Positions 29,268 through 38,264 of a stretch of DNA of 64,000 bases are shown here, in pieces. Every line of letters begins with the position of its first letter. Position 1 is the first letter of the stretch. Both the position numbers and the translations under genes were made by a program. Origin of the DNA: Stenotrophomonas sp. UBA2124 (lineage in GTDB: Bacteria; Pseudomonadota; Gammaproteobacteria; Xanthomonadales; Xanthomonadaceae). The notes below the pieces were generated by a model, which saw nothing but the letters and a program-made list of their open reading frames with translations, had not been told where the DNA came from and searched no databases. The stretch spans positions 115,006-179,005 of the forward strand of contig DCXY01000049.1 in assembly GCA_002329155.1 (NCBI GenBank), in the 5' to 3' direction.

Positions 29268-30059
29268 ATGAGCGACAGCGCCCCCCTGATCCACCCGACC
29301 GCGGTCATCGACCCGTCCGCCAGACTGGGCGACGGCGTGCGCGTGGGTGCCTTCAGTCTGATCGGTGCCGATGTCCAGATCGGCGATGGCACCGAGGTCG
29401 GCCCGCATTGCAGCATCCACGGGCCTACCCGCATCGGGCGTGACAATCGTTTCATCGGCCACGCCGCCATCGGCGGTGAGCCACAGGACAAGAAGTACGC
29501 CGGCGAGCGCACCGAACTGGTCATCGGCGACCGCAACGTGTTCCGCGAGTTCGTCACGGTCAACCGTGGCACCGGCGGCGGTGGCGGCGTCACCAGCATC
29601 GGCAACGACAACTGGCTGCTGGCCTACACCCATGTGGCGCATGACTGCCATGTGGCCGACCACTGCGTGTTCTCCAACAACACCACGCTGGCCGGCCATG
29701 TCTCGGTCGGCAACTGGGTGATCATCAGCGGCTTCGCCGGTGCCCACCAGTTCTGCCGCATCGGCGACCACGCCTTCCTCGGCATGGGTGCGCTGGTCAC
29801 CGGCGACATTCCGCCGTTCACCATGGTGGGCATAGACGGCCACGGCCGTCCGCGCGGCATCAACAGTGAAGGCCTCAAGCGCCGCGGCTTCGATGCCGAG
29901 CGCATCAGCGCCATCAAGCGCGCCTACCGCACCATCTACGTCGCCGGGCTGCCGCTGGCCGAGGCCAAGCAGCAGCTTGCCGAACAGGCCAGGGACAGCG
30001 AGGACGTGAAGCAGTTGCTGGACTTCATCGACCACGGCGACCGTCCGCTGCAGCGATGA
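29268..30059 (+). CDS. lpxA: UDP-N-acetylglucosamine acyltransferase
   Basis: First step of lipid A synthesis. It encodes 263 aa (E. coli 262) starting MSDSAPLIHPTAVIDPSARLG after a ccggagc ribosome-binding site. It has hexapeptide-repeat beta-helix turns throughout; the catalytic His lies in LLAYTHVAHDCHVADHC; the C-terminal helical domain includes INSEGLKRRGF. The stop overlaps the lpxB ATG (ATGA). Confidence 0.97.
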   Translation: MSDSAPLIHPTAVIDPSARLGDGVRVGAFSLIGADVQIGDGTEVGPHCSIHGPTRIGRDNRFIGHAAIGGEPQDKKYAGERTELVIGDRNVFREFVTVNRGTGGGGGVTSIGNDNWLLAYTHVAHDCHVADHCVFSNNTTLAGHVSVGNWVIISGFAGAHQFCRIGDHAFLGMGALVTGDIPPFTMVGIDGHGRPRGINSEGLKRRGFDAERISAIKRAYRTIYVAGLPLAEAKQQLAEQARDSEDVKQLLDFIDHGDRPLQR

Positions 30060-31342
30060 CGGGGAACAGCACCAGCGGGAACGGGGAGCAGGGAACAGGG
30101 ACTCAAACCTCCCTGCCGCATCCATCACCCCTTCCCGCCGCGTTCCCGGCTACCGGCAGCACCAGGCTGCGCATCGCACTGGTTGCGGGTGAGGCCTCGG
30201 GCGACGGACTGGGCGCGGGCCTGATCAAGGCCCTGCGCGCGCGCTACCCGGATGCCGAGTTCGCCGGCATCGGCGGCGATGCGATGCGCAACGCCGGCTG
30301 CGAGACCTGGTTCGACGCCAGCGAGCTGGCGCTGATGGGCCTGACCGAGATCCTGCGCCATCTGCCGCGCCTGCTGAAGCTGCGCAGGGAGTTCCGCCAG
30401 CGCGTGCTCGACTGGAAGCCGGATGTGTTCATCGGTATCGACGCACCCGATTTCAACCTGGGCGTGGAGCAGTGGCTCAAGCAGCGGGGCGTGCGCACCG
30501 TGCACTACGTCAGCCCCTCGGTGTGGGCATGGCGCGAGAAGCGTGCGGAGAAGATCGGCGCCAGTGCCGACATGGTGCTGTGCCTGTTCCCGATGGAGCC
30601 GCCGATCTATGCGCGTCACGGCATCGATGCGCGCTTTGTAGGCCACCCGATGGCCGACGAAATTCCACTGCAGACCGACCGTGATGGTGCCCGCCAAACG
30701 CTGGGCATCCCCGCACAGGCGCGCGTGCTGGCCGTGTTGCCGGGCAGCCGTCTGGGCGAAGTGAGCCGGCTGGGGCCGCCGTTCTTCGCCGCTGCGTGGC
30801 AGCTGTGCGAACAGATGCGCGACCTGCATATCGTGGTGCCGGCGGCCAATGCCAAATGCAAGGCGCTGATCGTCGAACAGATGCGTACCGCCGCGCTGCC
30901 CAGCGCACGCGTGCACCTGCTCGATGGCCATGCGCGCGAGGCGATGACCGCCGCCGATGTGGTGATGCTGGCCTCGGGTACCGCCACGCTGGAGACCATG
31001 CTGGTCAAGCGGCCGATGGTGGTCGGTTACCGCGTAGCCGAACTCACCTATCGCATCGTCAGCACGCTGGGGCTGATCAAGGTCAGCCGCTATGCCCTGC
31101 CCAACGTGCTGGCGAACAAGGACCTGGCACCAGAGCTGATGCAGCACGACTGCACCGCCGACAAGCTCGCCGCTGCCGTACGCGACTGGTTCGAGCACCC
31201 CGAGCGCGTGGCCGCCCTGCAGGCGGACTATCTGAAGCTGCACCAGCAGCTGCGCCAGGATGCGTCCGCGCGTGCGGCGGATGCGGTTGCTGAACTGTTG
31301 GCGGGTCGAGGGAACAGGGAATCGCAGGGCGCAGGCAAGTGA
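30056..31342 (+). CDS. lpxB: Lipid A disaccharide synthase with N-terminal extension
   Basis: Joins UDP-diacylglucosamine and lipid X to the lipid A disaccharide. It encodes 428 aa; E. coli LpxB is 382. The family core begins at about residue 37 (RIALVAGEASGDGLGAGL). Core motifs: VFIGIDAPDFNLGVEQWLK, TVHYVSPSVWAW, LPGSRLGEV, LLDGHAREAM, LASGTATLETML. The extra 36 residues are low-complexity (SGNGEQGTGTQTS) and come from a G-rich repeat also found in icmF. The ATG is fixed by its overlap with lpxA. The tail GRGNRESQGAGK is likewise repeat-derived. Confidence 0.94.
   Translation: MTGNSTSGNGEQGTGTQTSLPHPSPLPAAFPATGSTRLRIALVAGEASGDGLGAGLIKALRARYPDAEFAGIGGDAMRNAGCETWFDASELALMGLTEILRHLPRLLKLRREFRQRVLDWKPDVFIGIDAPDFNLGVEQWLKQRGVRTVHYVSPSVWAWREKRAEKIGASADMVLCLFPMEPPIYARHGIDARFVGHPMADEIPLQTDRDGARQTLGIPAQARVLAVLPGSRLGEVSRLGPPFFAAAWQLCEQMRDLHIVVPAANAKCKALIVEQMRTAALPSARVHLLDGHAREAMTAADVVMLASGTATLETMLVKRPMVVGYRVAELTYRIVSTLGLIKVSRYALPNVLANKDLAPELMQHDCTADKLAAAVRDWFEHPERVAALQADYLKLHQQLRQDASARAADAVAELLAGRGNRESQGAGK
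30077..30092 (+). repeat. G-rich 16-mer repeat inside lpxB
   Basis: gggaacggggagcagg, also present on the minus strand inside icmF (53024-53039). In both genes it is read in the same frame as GNGEQ. Confidence 0.75.
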
Positions 31343-31998
31343 AACGCTCCCGATCGTTGGATGGCGAACCGCCGTTCGTCCAGCCCTCGCTGTTCCCCCC
31401 CGCTTCGCCCTTCCCTGCCCCCGGTTCCCCGCTCCACGCCGGTGTCGATGAAGCAGGCCGTGGGCCGCTGGCCGGCCCGGTCGCCGTGGCTGCGGTGGTG
31501 TTCGATCCCGAACGCCCACGCATCAATGGCCTGGACGACTCCAAGGCGCTGACCGCCGCGCGCCGCGAGCAGCTTTACGAGCGCATCATCGAACGGGCGC
31601 TGGCCTTCCACATCGTCATGGTCGAGGTGGCCGAGATCGACCAGCTCAACATCTTCCAGGCCACCATGCAGGGCATGCGCCGCGCGGTGGAAGGGGTGGC
31701 GCATGTGGCCGGCTTTGCCCGCATCGACGGCAACACGCTACCCAAGGGCCTGCCCTGCCCGGCCGAGGCGCTGGTGGGGGGCGATGCCATCGACCGCGCC
31801 ATCATGGCCGCCTCCATCCTGGCCAAGGTCAGCCGCGACCGTTACATGCTTCAGCTGCATGAACGCCACCCTGAATATGGCTTCGACCAGCACAAAGGCT
31901 ACGGCACGCCCGCACACATGGCGGCCCTGCGCGCGCATGGCCCCTGCCCTGAACACCGCCGTTCGTTCGCACCGGTAAGGGCTGCGTTGCAGGAATGA
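31339..31998 (+). CDS. rnhB: Ribonuclease HII
   Basis: Cleaves RNA in RNA-DNA hybrids and removes misincorporated ribonucleotides. It encodes 219 aa from a GTG overlapping the lpxB stop. The family core starts near residue 33 (HAGVDEAGRGPLAGPVAVAAVV; Asp and Glu catalytic), with the second catalytic Asp in LDDSKALTAARRE and a C-terminal YGFDQHKGYGTPAHMAAL. The first ~32 residues (FPPASPFPAPGSP) are Pro-rich and derive from C-rich repeat DNA. Confidence 0.95.
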   Translation: MKRSRSLDGEPPFVQPSLFPPASPFPAPGSPLHAGVDEAGRGPLAGPVAVAAVVFDPERPRINGLDDSKALTAARREQLYERIIERALAFHIVMVEVAEIDQLNIFQATMQGMRRAVEGVAHVAGFARIDGNTLPKGLPCPAEALVGGDAIDRAIMAASILAKVSRDRYMLQLHERHPEYGFDQHKGYGTPAHMAALRAHGPCPEHRRSFAPVRAALQE

Positions 31999-32160
31999 AC
32001 CGGCGCCAGCGGCGAACGGCCCGCTGGACAGGAACCAATAAGCCTCAGCCGGGAGGCGTTGCTGAAGCTCACCACACCCTGCGCAACTGCGGCGCGGGCG
32101 CAAGCCCTTGTTCGCCCGGCCCCCCGCCGCTACCCTGCTTCGGCACACTTCTGGCCCGGC

Positions 32161-35100
32161 ATGTCTATTTCTTCCCGCTTCGTCCATCTCCACGTCCACA
32201 CCGAATTCTCGCTGGTGGACTCCACCATCCGCGTCCCGGCAAAACCCGACCAGGCTGACCCGAAAAAGGCCAAGCAGCCCAACATCCTCAGCCGCTCGGT
32301 GGAAATGCAGGCGCCTGCGCTGGCCATCACCGACCTGAACAATCTGTTCGCGCTGGTGAAGTTCTACAAGGCCGCCGAGGGCGTGGGCATCAAGCCGATT
32401 GCCGGTGCCGACATCCTCATCGCCGAGGAGAACCAGGACCCGTGGCGGATGACGCTGCTGTGCCGCGACCGCGAGGGCTACCTGAGCCTGTCGCGGCTGC
32501 TCACCCGCGCCTGGATGGAGGGCCACCGCAACGAAGGTGGCGTGGCCGTGCACCCGCAATGGCTCAAGGACGGCTGCCACAACCTGTTCGCGCTCGCCGG
32601 CCGCCAGAGCCTGGCCGGGCGGCTGGCCGGCGAAGGCCGCCATGACCTGGCCGAACAGCAGCTGGCTGACTGGCAGCGCGTGTTCGGCGACGGCCTGCAC
32701 CTGGAACTGACCCGCACCAAGCGCGATGGCGAGGAAGTCTTCAACCAGTTCGCGCTGATGGCCGCCGGCCAGCGCGGGCTGCCGGTGGTCGCCACCAACG
32801 ACGTGCGCTTTCTTGCGCCGGATGACTACGACGCGCACGAAGCGCGCGTGTGCATATCCACCGGCCGCGTGTTGGACGACCCCAAGCGGCCGCGCGAGTA
32901 CAGCCGCGAGCAGTACCTCAAGTCGCCCGAGCAGATGTGCGAGCTGTTCGCCGACATTCCCGACGCCATCGACAACACGCTGGCGCTGGCACAGCGCTGC
33001 AACGTGGAGATGCGGCTGGGCACCTACTTCCTGCCCAACTACCCGGTGCCCGACGACGAAACGCTGGACACCTGGATCCAGAAGCAGTCGCGCGAAGGCC
33101 TGGACGAGCGCCTTGCGGTGCATCCGCTGGCACCGGGCAAGACCCGCGAAGAATATTTCGAGCGGCTGGAGTTCGAGCTCGACACCATCATCAAGATGGG
33201 CTTCCCGGGCTACTTCCTGATCGTGGCCGACTTCATCCAGTGGGGCAAGAACCAGGGCATTCCGATCGGCCCGGGCCGTGGTTCCGGTGCCGGTTCGCTG
33301 GTGGCGTGGGCGCTGAAGATCACCGATCTGGACCCGCTGCCCTACAACCTGCTGTTCGAGCGCTTCCTCAACCCGGAACGCGTGTCGATGCCCGACTTCG
33401 ACATCGACTTCTGCATGGACCGGCGCGACGAGGTGATCGACTACGTCGCGCGCAAATATGGCCGCGAACGCGTCAGCCAGATCATCACCTACGGCACCAT
33501 GGCCGCCAAGGCAGTGGTGCGCGACAGTGGCCGCGTGCTGGGCTTTCCGTATGGCCTGGTCGATGGTGTCTCCAAGCTGATCCCCAACATCCTGGGCATC
33601 CACCTGAAGGATGCGCTGGGGCGTGGCAAGGAAGGCGTGGATTCGGAGATGGCGTCGCCCGAGCTGATCCAGCGCTACGAGAGCGAGGACGATGTCCGCG
33701 ACCTGATCGACCTTGCGCTGCAGCTGGAAGACCTCACCCGCAACGCCGGCAAGCACGCCGGTGGCGTGGTGATCGGCCCGCAGCCGCTGAGCGAGTTCTG
33801 CCCGCTGTATGCCGAACACGACGAAGGCGGCATCGGCAAGAACCCGGTCACCCAGTTCGACAAGAACGACGTGGAAGAAGTGGGTCTGGTGAAGTTCGAC
33901 TTCCTGGGCCTGCGCACGCTGACGATCATCGACTGGGCGGTGAAGGCGATCAACACGCGCCGCGCGCGCGCCGGCATTCCGCCGGTGGAGATCGCCCATA
34001 TTCCGCTGGACGACGAACCGACCTACCGCGACATCTTCGCTTCCGGCAACACCGGTGCGGTGTTCCAGTTTGAATCCTCGGGCATGCGCCGCCTGCTGAA
34101 GGACGCAAAGCCCGACCGTTTCGAGGACCTGATCGCGCTGGTGTCGCTGTACCGCCCCGGACCGATGGACCTGATTCCCTCCTTCAACGCGCGCAAGCAC
34201 GGGCAGGAAGAAATCATCTACCCCGATCCGCGCACCGAAGCCATCCTCAAGGACACCTACGGCATCATGGTGTACCAGGAGCAGGTGATGCAGATGGCGC
34301 AGATCGTCGGCGGCTACTCACTGGGCGGCGCCGACCTGCTGCGCCGCGCGATGGGCAAGAAGGTGCCGGCGGAAATGGCCAAGCACCGCGAGATCTTCCG
34401 CGAGGGTGCGGCCAAGGGCGGCGTGGATGGCCCCAAGGCCGACGAGATCTTCGACCTGATGGAGAAGTTCGCCGGCTACGGCTTCAACAAGTCGCATGCC
34501 GCCGCCTATGCGCTGGTCAGCTACCAGACCGCCTGGCTCAAGCGTCACTACCCTGCCGAGTTCATGGCCGCCACGCTGTCCTCGGACATGGACAACACCG
34601 ACAAGGTCGTCGGGTTCCTCACCGAAGTGCGCAACCTCGGCCTGAACGTGCTGCCGCCGCGTGTGAACGAATCGGCCTACATGTTCGAGGCCTCCAGCGC
34701 CGACACCATCCGGTACGGGCTGGGGGCGATCAAGGGTGTTGGCCAAGGTGCCTGCGAGGCGGTGGTGGAGAACCGCGAGCGCGCGGGCAACTACGCCTCG
34801 CTGCTGGATTTCTGCAGCCGCGTGGAATCGGGCAAGCTCAACCGCCGCACGCTGGAAGCGATGATCAACTGCGGCGCGCTCGACGGCCTGGGCAAGAACC
34901 GCGCGACGCTGATGCTGCAGCTGCCGGAGGTGCTCAAGGCCACCGAGCAGATGGCGCGCGAAAAGGCCTCGGGCCAGAACTCACTGTTCGGCGCGCCGGA
35001 CCCGGTGAGCGCCGCCAGTCAGCTCGATCTGCCCGAGAGCCGCGAATGGCCCCTGGCGCAGCTGCTGGGCGGCGAACGCGAAACGCTGGGCTTCTACCTC

Positions 35101-35754
35101 AGCGGCCACCCGTTCGACCCCTACGCCGATGACATCAAGGAGCTGGTCGGCACCGACCTTGGCGCGCTGGACAAGCTGGTCACGCCCGCACAGCCCGCAC
35201 GCGACGGCGAGAAGCGCGCGTGGCGCCAGGAGGCGCAGGTGATCCTGGCCGGCATGGTGGTCGGTGTGCGCCGCAAGGGTGACAGCCAGGTCTTCGTGAC
35301 GCTGGAAGACGGCAAGGGGCGTGTCGAATGCAGCGCCTTCTCCGCTGGCCTGGCTGAATTCGGCCAGCTGATGACCAAGGACCGCATCCTGGTGGTCAAG
35401 GGCGGTTTGCGCGAGGATGAATTCAACGGCGGCTATGCGTTGCGCATCCGCCAGTGCTGGGATTACGAGCAGCTCTCCGCCGACCACGCCCTGCGCGTGT
35501 TCCTGCGCGTGGACGGGCGCGGCGGCCCGATCTGGCAACGCATCGACGCCCTGCTTGCCGCCCACCGCCCGGGCCGCACCCCGCTGCGCCTGGACCTGCT
35601 GCTCAACGGCAAGCCCAGCGGCAGCGTGGCCGGCATGCTCGACCTGGGTGGCGGTGGCGCGGTGCGGGTCAGCCCGCAGCTGCTCGACGCCCTGCGTGAA
35701 GATCCGGCCGTGCGCCGGGTCAAGGTCAAGTACAGCCCGCCCTGGGCCAACTGA
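32161..35754 (+). CDS. dnaE: DNA polymerase III alpha subunit
   Basis: Catalytic subunit of the replicative polymerase. It encodes 1197 aa from MSISSRFVHLHVHTEFSLVD; an upstream in-frame ATG (32059) is not supported by the family N-terminus. Domains: PHP (HLHVHTEFSLVDSTIR, about 6-270); polymerase core with the catalytic PDFDIDF segment and the GPGRGSGAGSLVAWAL motif; helix-hairpin-helix and beta-binding region (about 800-950); OB fold near 1010-1090 (VILAGMVVGVRRKG). Follows rnhB as in E. coli. Confidence 0.97.
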   Translation: MSISSRFVHLHVHTEFSLVDSTIRVPAKPDQADPKKAKQPNILSRSVEMQAPALAITDLNNLFALVKFYKAAEGVGIKPIAGADILIAEENQDPWRMTLLCRDREGYLSLSRLLTRAWMEGHRNEGGVAVHPQWLKDGCHNLFALAGRQSLAGRLAGEGRHDLAEQQLADWQRVFGDGLHLELTRTKRDGEEVFNQFALMAAGQRGLPVVATNDVRFLAPDDYDAHEARVCISTGRVLDDPKRPREYSREQYLKSPEQMCELFADIPDAIDNTLALAQRCNVEMRLGTYFLPNYPVPDDETLDTWIQKQSREGLDERLAVHPLAPGKTREEYFERLEFELDTIIKMGFPGYFLIVADFIQWGKNQGIPIGPGRGSGAGSLVAWALKITDLDPLPYNLLFERFLNPERVSMPDFDIDFCMDRRDEVIDYVARKYGRERVSQIITYGTMAAKAVVRDSGRVLGFPYGLVDGVSKLIPNILGIHLKDALGRGKEGVDSEMASPELIQRYESEDDVRDLIDLALQLEDLTRNAGKHAGGVVIGPQPLSEFCPLYAEHDEGGIGKNPVTQFDKNDVEEVGLVKFDFLGLRTLTIIDWAVKAINTRRARAGIPPVEIAHIPLDDEPTYRDIFASGNTGAVFQFESSGMRRLLKDAKPDRFEDLIALVSLYRPGPMDLIPSFNARKHGQEEIIYPDPRTEAILKDTYGIMVYQEQVMQMAQIVGGYSLGGADLLRRAMGKKVPAEMAKHREIFREGAAKGGVDGPKADEIFDLMEKFAGYGFNKSHAAAYALVSYQTAWLKRHYPAEFMAATLSSDMDNTDKVVGFLTEVRNLGLNVLPPRVNESAYMFEASSADTIRYGLGAIKGVGQGACEAVVENRERAGNYASLLDFCSRVESGKLNRRTLEAMINCGALDGLGKNRATLMLQLPEVLKATEQMAREKASGQNSLFGAPDPVSAASQLDLPESREWPLAQLLGGERETLGFYLSGHPFDPYADDIKELVGTDLGALDKLVTPAQPARDGEKRAWRQEAQVILAGMVVGVRRKGDSQVFVTLEDGKGRVECSAFSAGLAEFGQLMTKDRILVVKGGLREDEFNGGYALRIRQCWDYEQLSADHALRVFLRVDGRGGPIWQRIDALLAAHRPGRTPLRLDLLLNGKPSGSVAGMLDLGGGGAVRVSPQLLDALREDPAVRRVKVKYSPPWAN

Positions 35755-35826
35755 CCGGACGGGCGCGTACGGGTTGCTCCGGCGCGTTCGGCTACACTTC
35801 CCCCCTTTAATTCATGACGGTTTCCG

Positions 35827-36786
35827 ATGAATCCGAACTACCTCGACTTCGAGCAACCCATCGCCGATCTGGAAACCAAGATCAAGGACCTGCGCAGTGC
35901 CAGCGCCGGCCCGGCGGTCAATGTCGATGCCGAGGTGAAGGCGCTGGAAGACAAGCTGCGCCTGCGTACCGCGCAGATCTTCCGCAACCTGACGCCGTGG
36001 CAGGTGCTGCAGGTGGCCCGCCACCCGTCGCGGCCCTACCCGCTGGACTACATCCGCATCTTCTGCGACGAGTTCCAGGAGCTGGCCGGCGACCGCGCCT
36101 TCGCCGATGACAAAGCCATTGTCGGGGGCCTGGCCCGTATTGGCGGCCGCCCGGTGATGCTGATCGGCCACCAGAAGGGCCGCGACACCAAGGAAAAGGT
36201 GAAGCGTAACTTCGGCATGCCCAAGCCCGAGGGCTACCGCAAGGCGCTGCGTCTGATGAAGATGGCCGAGCGTTTCAAGCTGCCGGTGCTGACCCTGATC
36301 GACACCGCTGGCGCATGGCCGGGCATCGACGCCGAAGAGCGCGGCCAATCCGAAGCCATCGCCCGCAACCTGATGGAAATGGCCGAGCTGAAGGTGCCGG
36401 TGATCTGCACCGTGATCGGTGAAGGCGGCTCCGGTGGCGCACTGGCGCTGGGCGTGGGCGACCGCACCCTGATGCTGGAATACAGCGTGTACTCCACCAT
36501 CAGCCCGGAAGGCTGCGCCTCCATCCTGTGGAAGGACGCCGGCAAGGCCAAGGACGCCGCCGAGCAGCTGGGCATGACCGCCCCGCGCCTGAAGAGCCTG
36601 GGCCTGATCGACAAGGTGATCCGGGAGCCGATCGGCGGCGCCCACCGCAACCCCAAGCAGATGGGCACCCGCCTGAAGGCCGTGCTGCTCAACGAGCTGG
36701 ACGCACTGGAAAAACTACCGGTGGACGAACTGCTGGAGCGCCGCTACAAGCGCCTGCGCAGTTATGGTGCCTACGAGGCCGCCTGA
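35827..36786 (+). CDS. accA: Acetyl-CoA carboxylase carboxyltransferase subunit alpha
   Basis: Half of the carboxyltransferase that makes malonyl-CoA; partners with AccD. It encodes 319 aa (E. coli 319), starting MNPNYLDFEQPIADLETKI, with a GHQKGRDTKEKVKRNFGMPKPEGYRKALRLM motif and the oxyanion-type IGEGGSGGALALGVGD. Last gene of the conserved block; followed by paired inverted repeats. Confidence 0.97.
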   Translation: MNPNYLDFEQPIADLETKIKDLRSASAGPAVNVDAEVKALEDKLRLRTAQIFRNLTPWQVLQVARHPSRPYPLDYIRIFCDEFQELAGDRAFADDKAIVGGLARIGGRPVMLIGHQKGRDTKEKVKRNFGMPKPEGYRKALRLMKMAERFKLPVLTLIDTAGAWPGIDAEERGQSEAIARNLMEMAELKVPVICTVIGEGGSGGALALGVGDRTLMLEYSVYSTISPEGCASILWKDAGKAKDAAEQLGMTAPRLKSLGLIDKVIREPIGGAHRNPKQMGTRLKAVLLNELDALEKLPVDELLERRYKRLRSYGAYEAA

Positions 36787-37057
36787 TCCGCGCTGTCCAC
36801 GAAGGGACAAGCATGAGCATGGTTATTGCGCTTTCGGTTTGCACATTTTCAAGCCGCAGGCGCTGCGCTTCGGCACCAGGGTGTCAGTGAACGCCCTCAT
36901 ACGCTGACATCTGCGAAGCGCCACCCCTCTCCCCTTGGCTGCGCCAAAGGGAGGGTGACAGGCAGCTGGTCGCGCGTGCTCTGCTTCATGCTCCCTCCCC
37001 TTGGCGCAGCCAACGGGAGGGCTGGGGAGGGGTGCTTCCCGCGCACCCCCAACCCAC
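36787..37057. repeat. accA-hemJ spacer with paired palindromes
   Basis: No gene seen. Two related palindromes lie in opposite orientation, 36929-36955 (ctccccttggctgcgccaaagg...) and 36991-37021 (ccccttggcgcagccaacggg...). Each folds on itself and they can pair with one another. They sit between convergent accA and hemJ and could also end transcription. Confidence 0.65.
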
Positions 37058-37510
37058 TCAGAACGGCTTGGCCAGCACCAGGTACACGATCACGATGAAC
37101 AGCAGCAGCGGCAGCTCGTTGAACCAGCGCAGCGTGCGCGAGGACGGCAGCGCCCTGCCCTTCAGCGTGCCCTTCAACCAGCGCCCGGTGAAGATGTAAT
37201 AGACCAGCAGCAGCGCCACCAGGCCAAGCTTGGCGTGCATCCAGCCAGTGCCCGGCGCAACCATGGTCGGGAAGTCCGGCAGCACCCTGTAGCCCAGCCA
37301 CAGCACCAGCCCCAGGATGAACGCGATGCCGAACATCACGTGACCGAAGCGGTACAGCCGCTTGCCCATCAGCTGCAGCCGTTCCACCACCACCTGCTGC
37401 GCGGCCGCCTCTGCGATGTTCACCAGAATGCGCGGCAGATAGAACACCGAGGCCATCCATGCAACCACGAACACAAGGTGGAAGGTCTTCACCCACAAAT
37501 ACGATTGCAT
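37058..37510 (-). CDS. hemJ: Protoporphyrinogen IX oxidase HemJ
   Basis: Small membrane protein of the HemJ (CopD/UPF0093) family that oxidises protoporphyrinogen IX in haem synthesis. It encodes 150 aa from MQSYLWVKTFHLVFVVAWMASVFYLPRI with His11 in the first of four membrane helices; other motifs are FGIAFILGLVLWLGY and WMHAKLGLVALLLVYY. The open frame continues far upstream on the minus strand, but only as the shadow of the divergent methyltransferase gene. Divergent from that gene, with a 63-bp intergenic region. Confidence 0.92.
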   Translation of the reverse strand: MQSYLWVKTFHLVFVVAWMASVFYLPRILVNIAEAAAQQVVVERLQLMGKRLYRFGHVMFGIAFILGLVLWLGYRVLPDFPTMVAPGTGWMHAKLGLVALLLVYYIFTGRWLKGTLKGRALPSSRTLRWFNELPLLLFIVIVYLVLAKPF

Positions 37511-37573
37511 GCACTGGCTCCGGCGGCGGCGTAGGATGTCCGCCATTTTCGCCCATCCGCACAAGACACGCAC

Positions 37574-38170
37574 ATGCAGGAAAAACAGTACGACGCCGCC
37601 TACTTCCAGCGCTGGTACCGGCGCGGCGACATTGGCGGTGCCGCGCGCCTGGCGCGCAAGGTGCAGCTGGCCATGGCCAGCGCCGAGTACTACCTGGAGC
37701 GCCCCATCCGCAGCGTGCTGGACATCGGCTGTGGTGAAGGCGCGTGGCGCGCGCCACTGCTCAAGCTGCGGCCCAGGCTGCAGTACATGGGTTTTGACAG
37801 CAGCGAATACGCGGTGCGCCGCTATGGCCGCAGCCGCAACCTGCACCTGGCGCGCTTCGGTGACTTCCAGTGGCTGCGCCCCTGCGCGCCGGTGGACCTG
37901 CTGATCTGCTCGGACGTGATGCATTACGTGCCCAGCCGCGAGCTCAAGGCCGGGCTGGAAGGGCTGGCCGAGCTGTGTGGCGGGGTGGCCTTCCTGGAAA
38001 CCTTTGCCGCCGAGGACGAGTTCATGGGCGACCATGAGGGCTTCCAGTCGCGCCCGGCACGTTGGTACCGGCGCCAGCTGGGCCAGGCCGGCTTCCGCCC
38101 GGTGGGCTCGCATTGCTGGCTGGGGCCGGCCATCGACGAGGACATCGCCACACTCGAACGGGGCGCCTGA
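37574..38170 (+). CDS. Class I SAM-dependent methyltransferase
   Basis: 198-aa protein with a SAM-binding motif I, SVLDIGCGEGAWRAPLL, at about residues 43-59, a second motif YMGFDSSEYAVRRYG, and LLICSDVMHYV as the post-II strand. The substrate is not evident. The N-terminus MQEKQYDAAYFQRWYRRGD fits the family. It shares a 63-bp divergent promoter region with hemJ. Confidence 0.8.
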   Translation: MQEKQYDAAYFQRWYRRGDIGGAARLARKVQLAMASAEYYLERPIRSVLDIGCGEGAWRAPLLKLRPRLQYMGFDSSEYAVRRYGRSRNLHLARFGDFQWLRPCAPVDLLICSDVMHYVPSRELKAGLEGLAELCGGVAFLETFAAEDEFMGDHEGFQSRPARWYRRQLGQAGFRPVGSHCWLGPAIDEDIATLERGA

Positions 38171-38264
38171 ACAGGCAAACCGCCCCGCCAGCCGCCGCTT
38201 AACGCCACAACCTCCATACTGCGGTATGCTGCGCAGCACCATATGACCATACATATCGGACGCC

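Noticed and set aside
31738..34200. 820-aa minus-strand ORF opposite dnaE
   Set aside because: Shadow of dnaE codon periodicity; no start context or family match.
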